A stretch of DNA of 64,000 bases from Candidatus Krumholzibacteriota bacterium. Lineage in GTDB: Bacteria; Krumholzibacteriota; Krumholzibacteriia; Krumholzibacteriales; Krumholzibacteriaceae. The stretch spans positions 62,001 to 126,000 of the forward strand of contig JAFGBF010000026.1 of assembly GCA_016933255.1 (NCBI GenBank). Reading direction: 5' to 3'. The notes beneath the pieces were generated by a model that saw only the letters and a program-made list of their open reading frames with translations, was not told the DNA's origin and searched no databases. A program made the translations under genes and the position numbers. This document shows, piece after piece, positions 17,427 through 26,766 of this stretch; within the stretch, counting starts at the first letter, position 1, and each line of letters starts with the position of its first letter.

Positions 17427-17456
17427 TTGTTATTGACAGTCAAGTAATGGTATAAA
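17427..17456 (+). promoter_or_regulatory. Candidate dprA promoter with an embedded dyad
   Basis: TTGTTA (17427-17432) and TATAAA (17451-17456) are separated by 18 bases. The spacer begins with a perfect dyad TTGAC-A-GTCAA (17433-17443), placed where a repressor would block RNA polymerase. The promoter boxes are moderate matches only. Confidence 0.35.
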
Positions 17457-17543
17457 TCTCAAAGAGTCCCGAAGGTGCGGAGGGATATCATCCCTCCTTT
17501 TCAGGTTTCTGCCCTGTGCCGGTGTGGTGATGTGGAGGTGTGG

Positions 17544-18677
17544 ATGATGGCGGCTACCGATGACCTGGATTTCTGGGTCGAGTTACTTTCCGTAAAAGGT
17601 ATCAGCAGTTCGAAATGGTTAAGGCTCAGCAGGACTATACCGGTCAGGCGGATGGTCTCTATGGTGAGAAGTTCTCCAGGGAGGGAGGAACTCGGCAGGC
17701 TTCTCGGGAAAAAGATCCCCCCTCCCGATCATGATCTGATCGAGAGGCAGCTGCAGTTTGCCGAAAGAGAGAACTGCGGAGTGATCACTATCTCCGATAA
17801 AGGGTATCCTTATCTTCTCAGAGAGATAGGGCAGCCGCCGCCGGTCATCTTTTATTCAGGAGATGCAAAGAGGCTTCAGCTTCCCTCGTTCTGCGTCGTG
17901 GGTTCAAGAAGTGCAAGCAGAAGAGGTATGGCATTCGCAAGAAAGATAGCATTCGAACTTGGTTTGCGGGGCTTTATCGTGATATCCGGGATGGCCAGAG
18001 GGATTGACAGTATGGTTCACGAGGGCGCTCTGGAAAGCGGAGGCAGCACTTGCGGAGTGATCGGCTGCGGGATCGATATCGCATACCCGCCGGAAAATCT
18101 GTCTCTCTCGATGGATATAATCTCAAACGGCCTTCTTCTATCAGAATTCCTTCCCGGCACTCCGCCTCTAAGGCACAATTTTCCCCAGAGGAATAGAATA
18201 ATGAGCGGGTTGTCTATTGGAGTGCTCGTCGTCGAAGCAGGAGTGAAAAGCGGCGCTATGAATACTGCCCGCTGGGCTGCCGACCAGGGAAGAGAAGTCT
18301 TTGCCGTTCCCGGGCCGGTCGATGAAGAGTGGAGCAGGGGGCCTCATATGCTGATAAGAGAGGGGGCCTGTCTGGTAGAGTCGGTCGATGATATTCTTTT
18401 CTCACTGCCGCCGTGCGGAAGGTTAAGGCCGCATGAGAAGATCATCGGTGGCGCGGCCACAGATGCCGGCAAAAAGGACAGGATGCATTTGATGACCGAA
18501 GATGAGAAGACGGTCTATTCATGCCTCGAACTGAACCCGAAACATGTTGATGAACTAATACGAATCTGTCATATTTCAGCAACTTCGATATTGCCGGTTC
18601 TCCTCGATCTGGAGATGAAAGGGCTGGTGGAAAACTGCGGCGGCAGATACGCCCTTCCGATAAAAAGAGAGATATGA
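17544..18677 (+). CDS. dprA: DNA-processing protein DprA
   Basis: About 377 residues. An N-terminal helical region, then the Rossmann-fold core with 'FCVVGSRSASRRGMAFARKI', 'VISGMARGIDSMVHEGALE' (the hallmark SGxARGIDxxxHxGAL), 'PLRHNFPQRNRIMSGLS' and 'AGVKSGAMNTARWAADQGRE', and a C-terminal winged helix from about residue 300 ('HVDELIRICHISATSILPVL'). DprA loads RecA onto incoming single-stranded DNA during natural transformation. GGAGGTG precedes the ATG pair at 17544/17547; the frame is open to 17475 but the extra residues look non-coding. The next gene overlaps it by four bases. Confidence 0.93.
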   Translation: MMAATDDLDFWVELLSVKGISSSKWLRLSRTIPVRRMVSMVRSSPGREELGRLLGKKIPPPDHDLIERQLQFAERENCGVITISDKGYPYLLREIGQPPPVIFYSGDAKRLQLPSFCVVGSRSASRRGMAFARKIAFELGLRGFIVISGMARGIDSMVHEGALESGGSTCGVIGCGIDIAYPPENLSLSMDIISNGLLLSEFLPGTPPLRHNFPQRNRIMSGLSIGVLVVEAGVKSGAMNTARWAADQGREVFAVPGPVDEEWSRGPHMLIREGACLVESVDDILFSLPPCGRLRPHEKIIGGAATDAGKKDRMHLMTEDEKTVYSCLELNPKHVDELIRICHISATSILPVLLDLEMKGLVENCGGRYALPIKREI

Positions 18678-19807
18678 ACAGTAAGACCAAAGACAGTACG
18701 GTTTCTTTGACAAAATGCAATTCTTATGAATTGAAGGATTTAAGGCTTGCGCTTGATAAACTGCTTGAACCATTTGGCGGGATAGGTTCTTTTGTCCGGC
18801 CGGGGCAGAGGGTGTTGCTGAAGCCTAACCTTCTTTCTGCAAAATCTCCCGAAAGAGCGATCACCACGCATCCCGGTCTTGTCCGGGTAGTCGCTGAAAA
18901 AGTCATTGAAGCGGGAGGAAAACCTGTAATCGGCGACAGCCCTGGGGGCGCGATAAGGGGTGTCAAAAGGGTATGGGAAGAGACTGGTATCATGGAGATG
19001 GCTTCAGATGCCCGGCTCGAACTTGTTAATTTTGAGACTTCGGGGATCGAGGTAGTCAGAAGGGGCGGGTATGATTTTTATCTCTCAAAAGCTGTTCTCG
19101 ATGCCGATCTGATAATAAATTTGGCTAAACTGAAGACTCATACTCTCACGCTATTTACAGGCGGTGTTAAGAATATTTTCGGAGTGATACCAGGTTTCAG
19201 AAAATCCGAACTGCACAAGATGTTTCCCAAACCTAGAGAATTTGCCCGGATGCTTGTCGAACTGTACAGATTAATATCGCCTTCCCTGACGATAGTCGAC
19301 GGGGTAATTGCGATGGAGGGTAACGGACCGAGTTCCGGAAAAGCGCGAAAGCTCGGACTGCTCGCTGCCGGCGCCGATGCGGTGGCTGTCGACGCTGTGC
19401 TCGCAGGTATAATAGGTTTTAGAGAGGGACAGATAGATACGACACAGATAGCGGATGAGACAGGAGCAGGCGTTGGGTCTCTGTCAAAGATAAATGTAGT
19501 AGGGGACGGGACGGATCTGAGGCCGGTGGATTTTATTCTTCCTTCTAACAGGAAACTGAGATTGATTCCGCGCCCTCTTGCAAAAATGATCACTCCGCTC
19601 GTCTGGCTGAAGCTCGAGATCGCGAGGGACAGGTGCACACGATGTGAGCAGTGTCTCAAAAGCTGTCCGGTTCAGACGATCATCAGGGAAGAGGATGGCC
19701 TTTTCATCGACCAGTCGGGGTGTATTCAATGTATGTGCTGTCATGAGCTGTGCCCAGAGGACGCCCTGGATATAAAATTCTCGCTTCTCGCAAGACTTTT
19801 CCTGTAG
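18674..19807 (+). CDS. DUF362 protein with C-terminal 2x[4Fe-4S] ferredoxin domain
   Basis: 377 residues. DUF362 domain from about 35 to 290 ('VLLKPNLLSAKSPERAITTH', 'KLKTHTLTLFTGGVKNIFG', 'IVDGVIAMEGNGPSSGKARK'), then a bacterial-type ferredoxin with two clusters: 'CTRCEQCLKSCPVQTI' and 'CIQCMCCHELCPEDAL'. The biochemical role of DUF362 proteins is not established; the ferredoxin part implies electron transfer. Its ATG overlaps the dprA stop (ATGA), so both are co-translated, although no functional link is known. Confidence 0.9.
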   Translation: MNSKTKDSTVSLTKCNSYELKDLRLALDKLLEPFGGIGSFVRPGQRVLLKPNLLSAKSPERAITTHPGLVRVVAEKVIEAGGKPVIGDSPGGAIRGVKRVWEETGIMEMASDARLELVNFETSGIEVVRRGGYDFYLSKAVLDADLIINLAKLKTHTLTLFTGGVKNIFGVIPGFRKSELHKMFPKPREFARMLVELYRLISPSLTIVDGVIAMEGNGPSSGKARKLGLLAAGADAVAVDAVLAGIIGFREGQIDTTQIADETGAGVGSLSKINVVGDGTDLRPVDFILPSNRKLRLIPRPLAKMITPLVWLKLEIARDRCTRCEQCLKSCPVQTIIREEDGLFIDQSGCIQCMCCHELCPEDALDIKFSLLARLFL

Positions 19808-19915
19808 GCTTGCTGCCTCCGGGCAGGTTCCCGGGCGGGTATCTAAATCTTTATTGATGGAGGATATAAAATCAGCAGGTTCAAAAGATTCAGGCACTAT
19901 CTGGAACTCCTTGGA

Positions 19916-20770
19916 GTGCGGGTCCTCGTATGGTTACCGTCGCTCCTTCCGCTCAAGATTTCGGTCAAGCTTGCTTCGGTCCTCGGGATCATAGCTTTTG
20001 ACCTGGTAAGGATAAGGAGAAAAGTAAGCCTGGAAAACCTTCAGAAAGCTTTTGGCGGCCTTTATTCACCGAAGCAGCGAAGACAGATCGCACGCCGTTC
20101 ATATATGAACTTCGCGAAATCGATGGTAGAGTTCGCTTCACTGAAGAAACCGGAAAAGAAAAGGCTTGTCAAACTTGTCAGGCTGACAGGCCGGAGTAAT
20201 GTCGATGAAGTGATAGAGCGGGGCCAGGGCGTTGTAATCGTCACAGGCCATTTTGGATCCTGGGAATTTCTCGGGGCGGCAGCAGTCGCCTATGGATTCG
20301 ATGTGGATTTTCTCGTCGGAGAGCAGGCTAACAGAAGCGTCGATGATCTTATGAACGATCTTCGCAGGCGGGCAGGGATCGGGATCATCCCGAGGGGAGT
20401 AGCGGCGCGGGGGATATTCAAATCGCTCAAAAAAAAGAGGCTGGTCGCTCTTCTTTCGGACCAGGATGCCCGCAGGCACGGCATATTCGTAGATTTTTTC
20501 GGGATACCAGCATCGACATATCCCGGGGCGGCGCAGTTTGCCTACAGGTCAGGATGTCCGATAATCTTCTGCTATATAGTGCGCCAGGATGATGAATCGC
20601 ACGAGACAGTCTTCCTGCCTCCGATCGAAGTGAACCAGAAGGCCGATGTGGATGAAGAGGTCATGCGGCTGACCGAAGCGCATGTCAGGGCGCTCGAAGA
20701 ATGCGTAAGGAAACATCCGGAACAATACTTCTGGGCCCATAAAAGATGGAAGACAAAACCCCCCTCATGA
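19916..20770 (+). CDS. Lysophospholipid/lipid A acyltransferase, LpxL (HtrB) family
   Basis: At least 284 residues of the LpxL/LpxM fold: catalytic HX4E motif in 'TGHFGSWEFLG', 'SVDDLMNDLRRRAGIGII', 'LSDQDARRHGIFVDFFG' and 'EQYFWAHKRWK' at the end. It adds a secondary acyl chain to lipid A (or a related lipid) at the inner membrane. The GTG at 19916 has no ribosome site and cuts off the usual start; the frame continues upstream with 'RFKRFRHYLELLGV', a typical LpxL N-terminus, to an ATC at 19871 preceded by GGAGG at good distance. No ATG, GTG or TTG lies in that stretch before the in-frame TAA at 19844, so true initiation may be at AUC. Confidence 0.88.
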   Translation: MRVLVWLPSLLPLKISVKLASVLGIIAFDLVRIRRKVSLENLQKAFGGLYSPKQRRQIARRSYMNFAKSMVEFASLKKPEKKRLVKLVRLTGRSNVDEVIERGQGVVIVTGHFGSWEFLGAAAVAYGFDVDFLVGEQANRSVDDLMNDLRRRAGIGIIPRGVAARGIFKSLKKKRLVALLSDQDARRHGIFVDFFGIPASTYPGAAQFAYRSGCPIIFCYIVRQDDESHETVFLPPIEVNQKADVDEEVMRLTEAHVRALEECVRKHPEQYFWAHKRWKTKPPS

Positions 20771-20825
20771 TGTGGGCTTTGCATCTGAAGCTCACCTTAA
20801 CCCGGATTGTTCGAGCGGTCAGAGC

Positions 20826-21155
20826 TCAGTTCTTTTTATCCGTCTCATCGATCACCGCAGATTGAAACCCTATCGGAGGATTTCCCTTTGGTCCCTTGAT
20901 CGTTATTTCCCCGAAATTCTGTTCAAACTGGGCCACTGTCCTGCTCAGGACCGTAAGAAGTGATTTTGCGGATTGAGGGGTCATGATGATCCTTGAGAGG
21001 ACCTTTGCTTTTTTAAATCCCGGGAGCATCCTCGCAAAATCAAGTATGAATTCCGAGGGGGTATTTCCGGTCAGCACAAAATTCGAGTAGATGCCTTCCG
21101 CGACTTTGGGATCGAGTTCGATCTGGATCTGTTTCTGCTGTGGTTTTTTCTCCAT
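20826..21155 (-). CDS. DUF3467 domain protein
   Basis: 109 residues, soluble. 'IELDPKVAEGIYSNFVLTG' and 'PSEFILDFARMLPGFKKAKV' with 'IIMTPQSAKSLLTVLSRTVA' match the DUF3467 family, found in many bacteria and without known biochemical function. The gene stands alone on the minus strand, convergent with the acyltransferase gene. The ATG at 21155 has AGGAAAGGAATAACG upstream. Confidence 0.85.
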   Translation of the reverse strand: MEKKPQQKQIQIELDPKVAEGIYSNFVLTGNTPSEFILDFARMLPGFKKAKVLSRIIMTPQSAKSLLTVLSRTVAQFEQNFGEITIKGPKGNPPIGFQSAVIDETDKKN

Positions 21156-21481
21156 CGTTATTCCTTTCCTCGTGTCATTGATGATTACTTTAGGAATGTT
21201 TAACAGAAAATCGTCCCGCAGTCAACTGTGGGGAAGGTGTGTATGCGCATCAGCAGTGCCCTGAAAGGTGATCGATTCAGATAACGGATCCCTCTTTCGG
21301 GTCGTATGGGTCAGTGAGAGACAAAATTCCCGATTGACGGAAAAAAAATGACAGGTGTAGTGGATGTAATGTTATAGTATTCCCTGATGAAAGAAGAGAC
21401 TGATATGCGTCAGCGAAGCCCAGCCAGGCGATACGTTTGCTGTTGCTGGAACGCCTTACAACTCGAAAGGTCCAGATCGTC
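21156..21481. other. Intergenic region between DUF3467 and GT39-like genes
   Basis: No gene supported. A TTGACG at 21334-21339 and a TATAGT at 21373-21378 occur but are too far apart (33 bases) to form one promoter; TGACAG at 21349 with the same TATAGT (18-base spacer) is a weak alternative for the downstream gene. The frame of the downstream gene is open through part of it. Confidence 0.3.
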
Positions 21482-23101
21482 ATGGATTTAATAAGATACA
21501 GGAGCCGGCCTTTTTCTTCTCATTTATTAAGCAGGTTCAATGATTTTCAACTTATGATGTTTATTGCCGCAATTGCCCTGGTTATTAGGGTGATATTCTT
21601 TTCAGGCGTTTTTGCGGTGGACGATTTCAATTATCTCAGGTATGCCGCGCAGTTTCTGAAGGGTTCCTATGATCTGGACCAGGTATCATACTGGCATGGG
21701 ACCAGGTTCTTAGTCTTTGTGCCGGTCTCTCTTTTTTTCTCTTTATTCGGAGTTTCAGAAATTACCGCTGTAGCATGGTCACTGGTAACATCGCTTTCTG
21801 CACTGGTGTTGATCTTTAGAATAGGCAGGCTTATGCACAGCCGGGAGGCCGGTTTTTATGCCGCTCTACTGGCCTCGTTTCTGCCGGTGATGGTGAATGA
21901 ATCAACATGGGTCACGCCAGGTCCGGTATTGGAACTTGTCATAGCCGTCTCTGTATTGCTTTTCCTTCAAGCGGAACATTCCAGCTCAAGAAGAAGATCA
22001 CTGTTTTTTTTCTCGGGGGCCGTATTTTCCCTGATGCCGTTCGCTGGTAATATCGGACTTGTGTCGTCGATCTTTTTTATTCTTTCATTTCTCTTTTATA
22101 AGCGGGGAGAGCTCAAAGGTTACGGAATTTTTTTTATAGGGTTGGCCGTTGTGGCCGCCGCGGGAGCTATTTTATATTGGGTCGAAACCGGGAACCCTTT
22201 TAGACTGGCAGAAATCAGCGGCAAGATATTTTCGACGGAGACGCAGGGGTTTCGTCCCTTCTTCTATTTGAAGAGTCTGACCAGGCCGGTATACAGCCAG
22301 GGGGGGATAATCTATCTCGTCTGCCTTGCTCTCGCCACGCTGGTCATTTCCAGGAGGAGAGGGGTACTTCTCGCCTTTTTATGGTTTTTTGTCACATGGC
22401 TGCTGATCGAATTCGGTTCTTCCAGTCTGACGGAGTACAGGCCTTTGTTCAAACAGGTCCGATATATGTCGGTCCTGACTTTACCTGCTGTGTTGTGCGG
22501 AGGTATGGGGATCGCAGAGATGCGCTCCATTGTGTCGAATGTCAGGAACTCTTTAGTAAAAAGATATTTCGGCGGGAGTGCCGTCGTCACAATTTTTTCT
22601 CTCTTCATCGCCTCCTCTTTACTTTATCTGTATCAGGGCAGTGGCTACATCAGAGAGCAGAGGAAGTTCATCAAGGCCGCCGGCAGTGTCGTACGCCAGC
22701 ATGAAGGCGATGTGATCTACGTGACGCACTGGCTGTGGAACTCGAGAGTCTCTTTTTTTATGGGCTACAAGGATGATTACTTTCCGTCGGGATACCATCC
22801 GGACCACGCCCTGGCGATGGAGACAGCGGATCCTGATTCAAAGAATCTTTATGTACAGCTGCTGAAAGACGGGGACAGAATGAGACCCGGGATCCTGCTG
22901 TTTGATAAAAGTCTTTTTGAATACAGCTGCAGGGAGGAAAGAGTCTCCGGCATGATCGGGCCGGGTGAGATCCCTTATTACCTGCAGGAGTCTGTTTCAT
23001 CGATGGATACAATCACCGATATTGATATGGGAGGGGACAGGAGGCTTAAAATAGTTGAAGTCCCGGAAATGAAATGGTCGATTCCCGACAGGGGACATTA
23101 A
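21482..23101 (+). CDS. Membrane glycosyltransferase, GT39/ArnT-like
   Basis: About 539 residues with ten or more membrane helices. The first periplasmic loop has an acidic pair, 'FAVDDFNYLRYAAQFLKGSY', in the position of the catalytic Asp of polyprenyl-phosphate-dependent (GT-C) transferases, and 'ALLASFLPVMVNESTWVTPG' matches the second loop region. A soluble C-terminal portion of ~130 residues follows the last helix. It probably moves a sugar from a lipid-phosphate donor to a lipid or protein on the outer face of the inner membrane; donor and acceptor are unknown. ATG 21482 is preferred; a TTG-initiated extension to 21437 is possible. Confidence 0.7.
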   Translation: MDLIRYRSRPFSSHLLSRFNDFQLMMFIAAIALVIRVIFFSGVFAVDDFNYLRYAAQFLKGSYDLDQVSYWHGTRFLVFVPVSLFFSLFGVSEITAVAWSLVTSLSALVLIFRIGRLMHSREAGFYAALLASFLPVMVNESTWVTPGPVLELVIAVSVLLFLQAEHSSSRRRSLFFFSGAVFSLMPFAGNIGLVSSIFFILSFLFYKRGELKGYGIFFIGLAVVAAAGAILYWVETGNPFRLAEISGKIFSTETQGFRPFFYLKSLTRPVYSQGGIIYLVCLALATLVISRRRGVLLAFLWFFVTWLLIEFGSSSLTEYRPLFKQVRYMSVLTLPAVLCGGMGIAEMRSIVSNVRNSLVKRYFGGSAVVTIFSLFIASSLLYLYQGSGYIREQRKFIKAAGSVVRQHEGDVIYVTHWLWNSRVSFFMGYKDDYFPSGYHPDHALAMETADPDSKNLYVQLLKDGDRMRPGILLFDKSLFEYSCREERVSGMIGPGEIPYYLQESVSSMDTITDIDMGGDRRLKIVEVPEMKWSIPDRGH

Positions 23102-23478
23102 GGGTATATATAGTTTGTTTGTAGTTTCCATTCTCCCCTGTAGAGAATACGAATGCAAATAATAGATATATTGAAATAATTTCTAATTTGTTGTAATATG
23201 CATCCCCCAAGGGCGATTTAAATAGGGAATGGATATGTTAAATAGGGAATGAATATGCACCCGCGTATGATCGTTTAGCGCTAACAGCAGCTGTTTCTCT
23301 TATCACTGCTCTATTCCCAATGAGAATTGAGTGTTATGGATTTGAAAGCAGGCGGTTTTTTGTCGCCCGCGGAGATTGAATTTATCAAAGTATAAGGAAA
23401 GGAGGTCGTCTTCGAGTTGGCCGAGTCAGTGGAATTGTATCTGGTTGTCTTATTATTGTTACGTATGGGGGGGTAACG
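23102..23478. other. Long untranslated region upstream of the subtilase gene
   Basis: 377 bases with no supported gene. It holds a 20-base tandem repeat at 23218-23257 and, near the end, an AAAGGAGG at about 23397 that is not followed by a plausible frame. The presumed promoter and leader of the protease gene lie here but no consensus pair is clear. Confidence 0.4.
23218..23257 (+). repeat. Two tandem copies of a 20-base unit
   Basis: TTAAATAGGGAATGGATATG at 23218-23237 is followed directly by TTAAATAGGGAATGAATATG at 23238-23257 (19 of 20 identical). It lies about 220 bases before the subtilase start and could be a binding site for a regulator or simple slippage. Confidence 0.8.
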
Positions 23479-26400
23479 ATGTTATCAACAAAGATGTACA
23501 GCAAACTGCTTGTCTATTGCATCCTGGGATTTATTTTAGTCGGAGCAGCAGCTCCTGCGTTCGCGGAAAAGGAAGGGTACGTTCCCGGTGAGGTCCTGAT
23601 CAAGTTCAAAGATTCAGCCACTACTGCTCAGCGCAACGGAGTGCTCAGAGAGATGGGCGCAACACTGATCAAGGAGTTCAACTATATCAAAGTCTCGCAT
23701 TACCGCCTGAACGGCATGACGGTCGAGGAGGCTCTTTCGCGTTTCAAAGGGAATCCGCATATCGATATTATCGAACCGAATGTAAATTTCGAATTGGCAG
23801 AGGTCCCGACTGATCCGCTGTTTTCAGAGCAGTGGCAGCTCCATAATACATTAGGTCCGCCTTTCGCTCCCAATGAGGATATACGCGCAGTTCACGCGTG
23901 GGATGTATATAGAGGTTCGAATGAAATAATTGTCGGCGTGATAGATACTTACATAGATGTCATGAATCCAGAGCTTAATGCAAGAATGTACCGAAATTAT
24001 GGGGAAATCCCGTGTAACGGCATCGATGATGACGGAAATGGATTCAAAGACGACTATTATGGCCTCGGTAATCAGGGGTGCAATTTGGAGAGTCCTGGTT
24101 GGCATGGTACAGGAGTAGCCAGTGTAATAGGAGCCATCGCAAACGATGGGATCGGTGTCGCCGGTGTGTGTCAGGATGTCAGTATCATGCAGCTCTGCGG
24201 AACCCTTACTACATCCAGCATTGTCACTTTTATAAATTATGCGAGAACCTATGGAGCTCATATCCTTAATATGAGTTTTTATAGGGTTACTCCAGAATGG
24301 AAGGATGTGCTCGAGTTGGCATGCCAGGCGGCTGCTGACGATGGGATATACATGACTTGCTCTGCGGGCAATGCGACTGCCGATATCGACACTGCTCTCA
24401 TGTATCCTGTATGTCTTGATATAGACAATATAATAGGAGTTACCGGCACAAATGAGTTTGCGGAGCTTCAATACAATTATGGTGCAACATCTGTCGATCT
24501 AGCTGCGCCCTATAATGCATTGTGTATTGATCCGGATGGGGGGTATACTCTTCAATCTGGGACATCATTTTCCGCTCCTACCGTGGCTGGTGTCCTCGCC
24601 CTTATGATGGGCAAGTACGGGCCTGACAGCGGCATGGATTTTAAGGCCAAGTTGCTCGATACGGTCGATCACCTCGAATCTCTGGAAGGCAAATGTGTTT
24701 CCGAGGGAAGGGTCAACGCCTTTTTGGCTCTGGCCGACCCCGATTTCGTAGCTCCCGCCACGATCCGCAAGGTGACGATAAAGGATGTGGCAAGCAACTG
24801 GGTCGAACTCGAATGGACCGCGACGGGTGACGATGGTGGAGCGGGAACAGCCAGCGCCTATGAGTTCCGGTATTCGACCAGCCCGATCCGCAACATCAGT
24901 CAGTTCGAGAAGGCCTCACCGGTCGAATCTGTCCCCGATCCGCAGCCCGCAGGGAGTAAGGAGAGATTTATAATAGACGGCCTCGAGCAGGGAACTACAT
25001 ACTATATTGCTTTCCGGGTCTTCGATGAGTGGGGATCATACTATCACCGCCTGGGCGGCGATTACAGCGATAATGTGTCGGGCATCACTAAGGTAAAGGG
25101 GTTTACGACTCTCGGTCCTCCGGCGATAGCGTTGGAGCCGTCCAGTATTGTAGCTGCGACTGAGAAGTGGACCCTGAACATTCTCCCCTTCGTTATCAAG
25201 AATAACGGAATCGGCACACTGGATTATGAGATAGTGATTCCCGAGGAGTACTCCTGGATAACCTGCTATCCGGTCACGGGATCGGTTCAGTCCGGGAATA
25301 GTCAGTCGATCGCGTTATATGTCAATGTCGATGATCTTACATGTGGAGATAACTCGGCATATGTCGAGATCACAAGCAACGACTTGAACAACCCGCTTAT
25401 CTCTCTTCCGCTGGAGTTGACGGTATCGGGAGAGGCCAGGATAGCTGTTGAGCCGGAAAGCATCGATTTCGGCCCCTGTATCGTGGGTTCATCGACCTAT
25501 ACGCTGTTAAACATCACAAACCGGGGCTGCGAGATCCTTGCTATTATGGAGATGAAGACTGATCATCCTGACTATGCAGTGGAACAGATAACTGTAGTCC
25601 CTCCGGATACGACCTTGGAGTTGATCGTCAGTTTCGAACCTTCGAGTTATGGGGAGAGCTATTCGACTCTTACGATCAGTACATTAGGTAACGAAGGAGT
25701 GGAGACGACGGAGATCTTCCTCTCCGGCGAGGGTGTCACACCTCCTGAGGTTGCCATTTTCCCGAATGAGCTCGACTCACCGGCGTTGTATACCGGAGGC
25801 ACATGTCAGAAGACCTTGACGATATACAACAACGGCGGTTATCAGCTCGATTTCATACTGGATTGGGGTGGGACCCCCGAATGGATTGAGCTTTCACCCT
25901 CACATGGATCTATCGCGCCTGCTGATTCGCAGGTCGTCGATGTCACTTTTAACGCTCTCGGTTATTGTGAGGACCAGAGTGACACTTTGACTCTGAGGTC
26001 GACCGATCCCGAGAGTCTTTCGATCGACGTCCCGACAAATATGCCCGTGATTCCGGCATGTCACATTGTGACATCGACGAATACTCTTGACTGGGGCAGC
26101 CTGCTTTTCCATGGTTTTACAAAGCCGTTAAAAATCTTTGAGGTTCAAAACCTTGGCTGCGAGGGGCATCAGCTGACAGTGACGAGTATCGAATCGAGCA
26201 ATCCAGATGTATTTTTAATGTTGACGGATACTCCGTTTACTGTCGATCAGGGTGAGAGTTACGAAGTGAGTGTTACACTTCCGCTTGATTTGCCGATTGG
26301 TACTTACGAGGGTTCGCTGACGATATACTCTGATGATCCCGATAATCCGGAAGTTGGAATAGATTTATTGGTTACCGTTAACGCTGCAGCGCTCCTGGCG

Positions 26401-26724
26401 AGCTCGGCGGAGCGGGAAGTGGTGGGTGAGTCTGACGAGCCTCTGCCTCTCAATTTGAGGGCCTGCCCGAATCCGTTCAACCCGAACACTGAGATCCGCT
26501 TCAACCTCGATCAGCCTGGCCGGGTAGAGATCCGGATTTACGACATTCGCGGTGCGCTTGTCAACGCGATCGACAACGGCCATTCTGCAAGAGGTCCTGT
26601 ATCCGTTCCCTGGAACGGCAGCAACAGGCGGGATGGCAAGGTCGCGAGCGGAATTTACTTCTACAAGCTGATGCTTGACGGGCGCCAGCTGGGAGATACC
26701 AAGAAGATGATTCTGCTGAGGTAG
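23479..26724 (+). CDS. Secreted subtilisin-like (S8) protease with FN3, ASH-like repeats and C-terminal sorting domain
   Basis: 1081 residues. Signal peptide (1-29, ending 'APAFA'), propeptide (30-110), S8 catalytic domain (about 130-415) with Asp in 'VGVIDTYIDVMNPEL', His in 'WHGTGVASVIGAIAND', oxyanion Asn in 'CSAGNATA' and Ser in 'SGTSFSAPTVAGVLALMM'. Then a fibronectin III domain (about 425-525), three to four ASPM-SPD-2-Hydin/choice-of-anchor-type domains (about 545-985, with 'SIDFGPCIVGS'), and a FlgD-like/type IX sorting domain from 'CPNPFNPNTEIRFNL' to 'KKMILLR'. It is likely exported and surface-bound or released, digesting proteins outside the cell. Many cysteines are in the protease part. 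A strong terminator follows. Confidence 0.93.
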   Translation: MLSTKMYSKLLVYCILGFILVGAAAPAFAEKEGYVPGEVLIKFKDSATTAQRNGVLREMGATLIKEFNYIKVSHYRLNGMTVEEALSRFKGNPHIDIIEPNVNFELAEVPTDPLFSEQWQLHNTLGPPFAPNEDIRAVHAWDVYRGSNEIIVGVIDTYIDVMNPELNARMYRNYGEIPCNGIDDDGNGFKDDYYGLGNQGCNLESPGWHGTGVASVIGAIANDGIGVAGVCQDVSIMQLCGTLTTSSIVTFINYARTYGAHILNMSFYRVTPEWKDVLELACQAAADDGIYMTCSAGNATADIDTALMYPVCLDIDNIIGVTGTNEFAELQYNYGATSVDLAAPYNALCIDPDGGYTLQSGTSFSAPTVAGVLALMMGKYGPDSGMDFKAKLLDTVDHLESLEGKCVSEGRVNAFLALADPDFVAPATIRKVTIKDVASNWVELEWTATGDDGGAGTASAYEFRYSTSPIRNISQFEKASPVESVPDPQPAGSKERFIIDGLEQGTTYYIAFRVFDEWGSYYHRLGGDYSDNVSGITKVKGFTTLGPPAIALEPSSIVAATEKWTLNILPFVIKNNGIGTLDYEIVIPEEYSWITCYPVTGSVQSGNSQSIALYVNVDDLTCGDNSAYVEITSNDLNNPLISLPLELTVSGEARIAVEPESIDFGPCIVGSSTYTLLNITNRGCEILAIMEMKTDHPDYAVEQITVVPPDTTLELIVSFEPSSYGESYSTLTISTLGNEGVETTEIFLSGEGVTPPEVAIFPNELDSPALYTGGTCQKTLTIYNNGGYQLDFILDWGGTPEWIELSPSHGSIAPADSQVVDVTFNALGYCEDQSDTLTLRSTDPESLSIDVPTNMPVIPACHIVTSTNTLDWGSLLFHGFTKPLKIFEVQNLGCEGHQLTVTSIESSNPDVFLMLTDTPFTVDQGESYEVSVTLPLDLPIGTYEGSLTIYSDDPDNPEVGIDLLVTVNAAALLASSAEREVVGESDEPLPLNLRACPNPFNPNTEIRFNLDQPGRVEIRIYDIRGALVNAIDNGHSARGPVSVPWNGSNRRDGKVASGIYFYKLMLDGRQLGDTKKMILLR

Positions 26725-26766
26725 GATCGAGACAAGGTAGTCTTTAGTTGTTTTGAGCTTGGGAAG

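Noticed and set aside
17475-17543. Longer N-terminus for dprA
   Set aside because: Residues are unlike DprA starts, and the GGAGGTG ribosome site just before 17544 fixes the start.
21334-21378. TTGACG and TATAGT as one promoter
   Set aside because: The boxes are 33 bases apart, far from the 16-19 base spacing.
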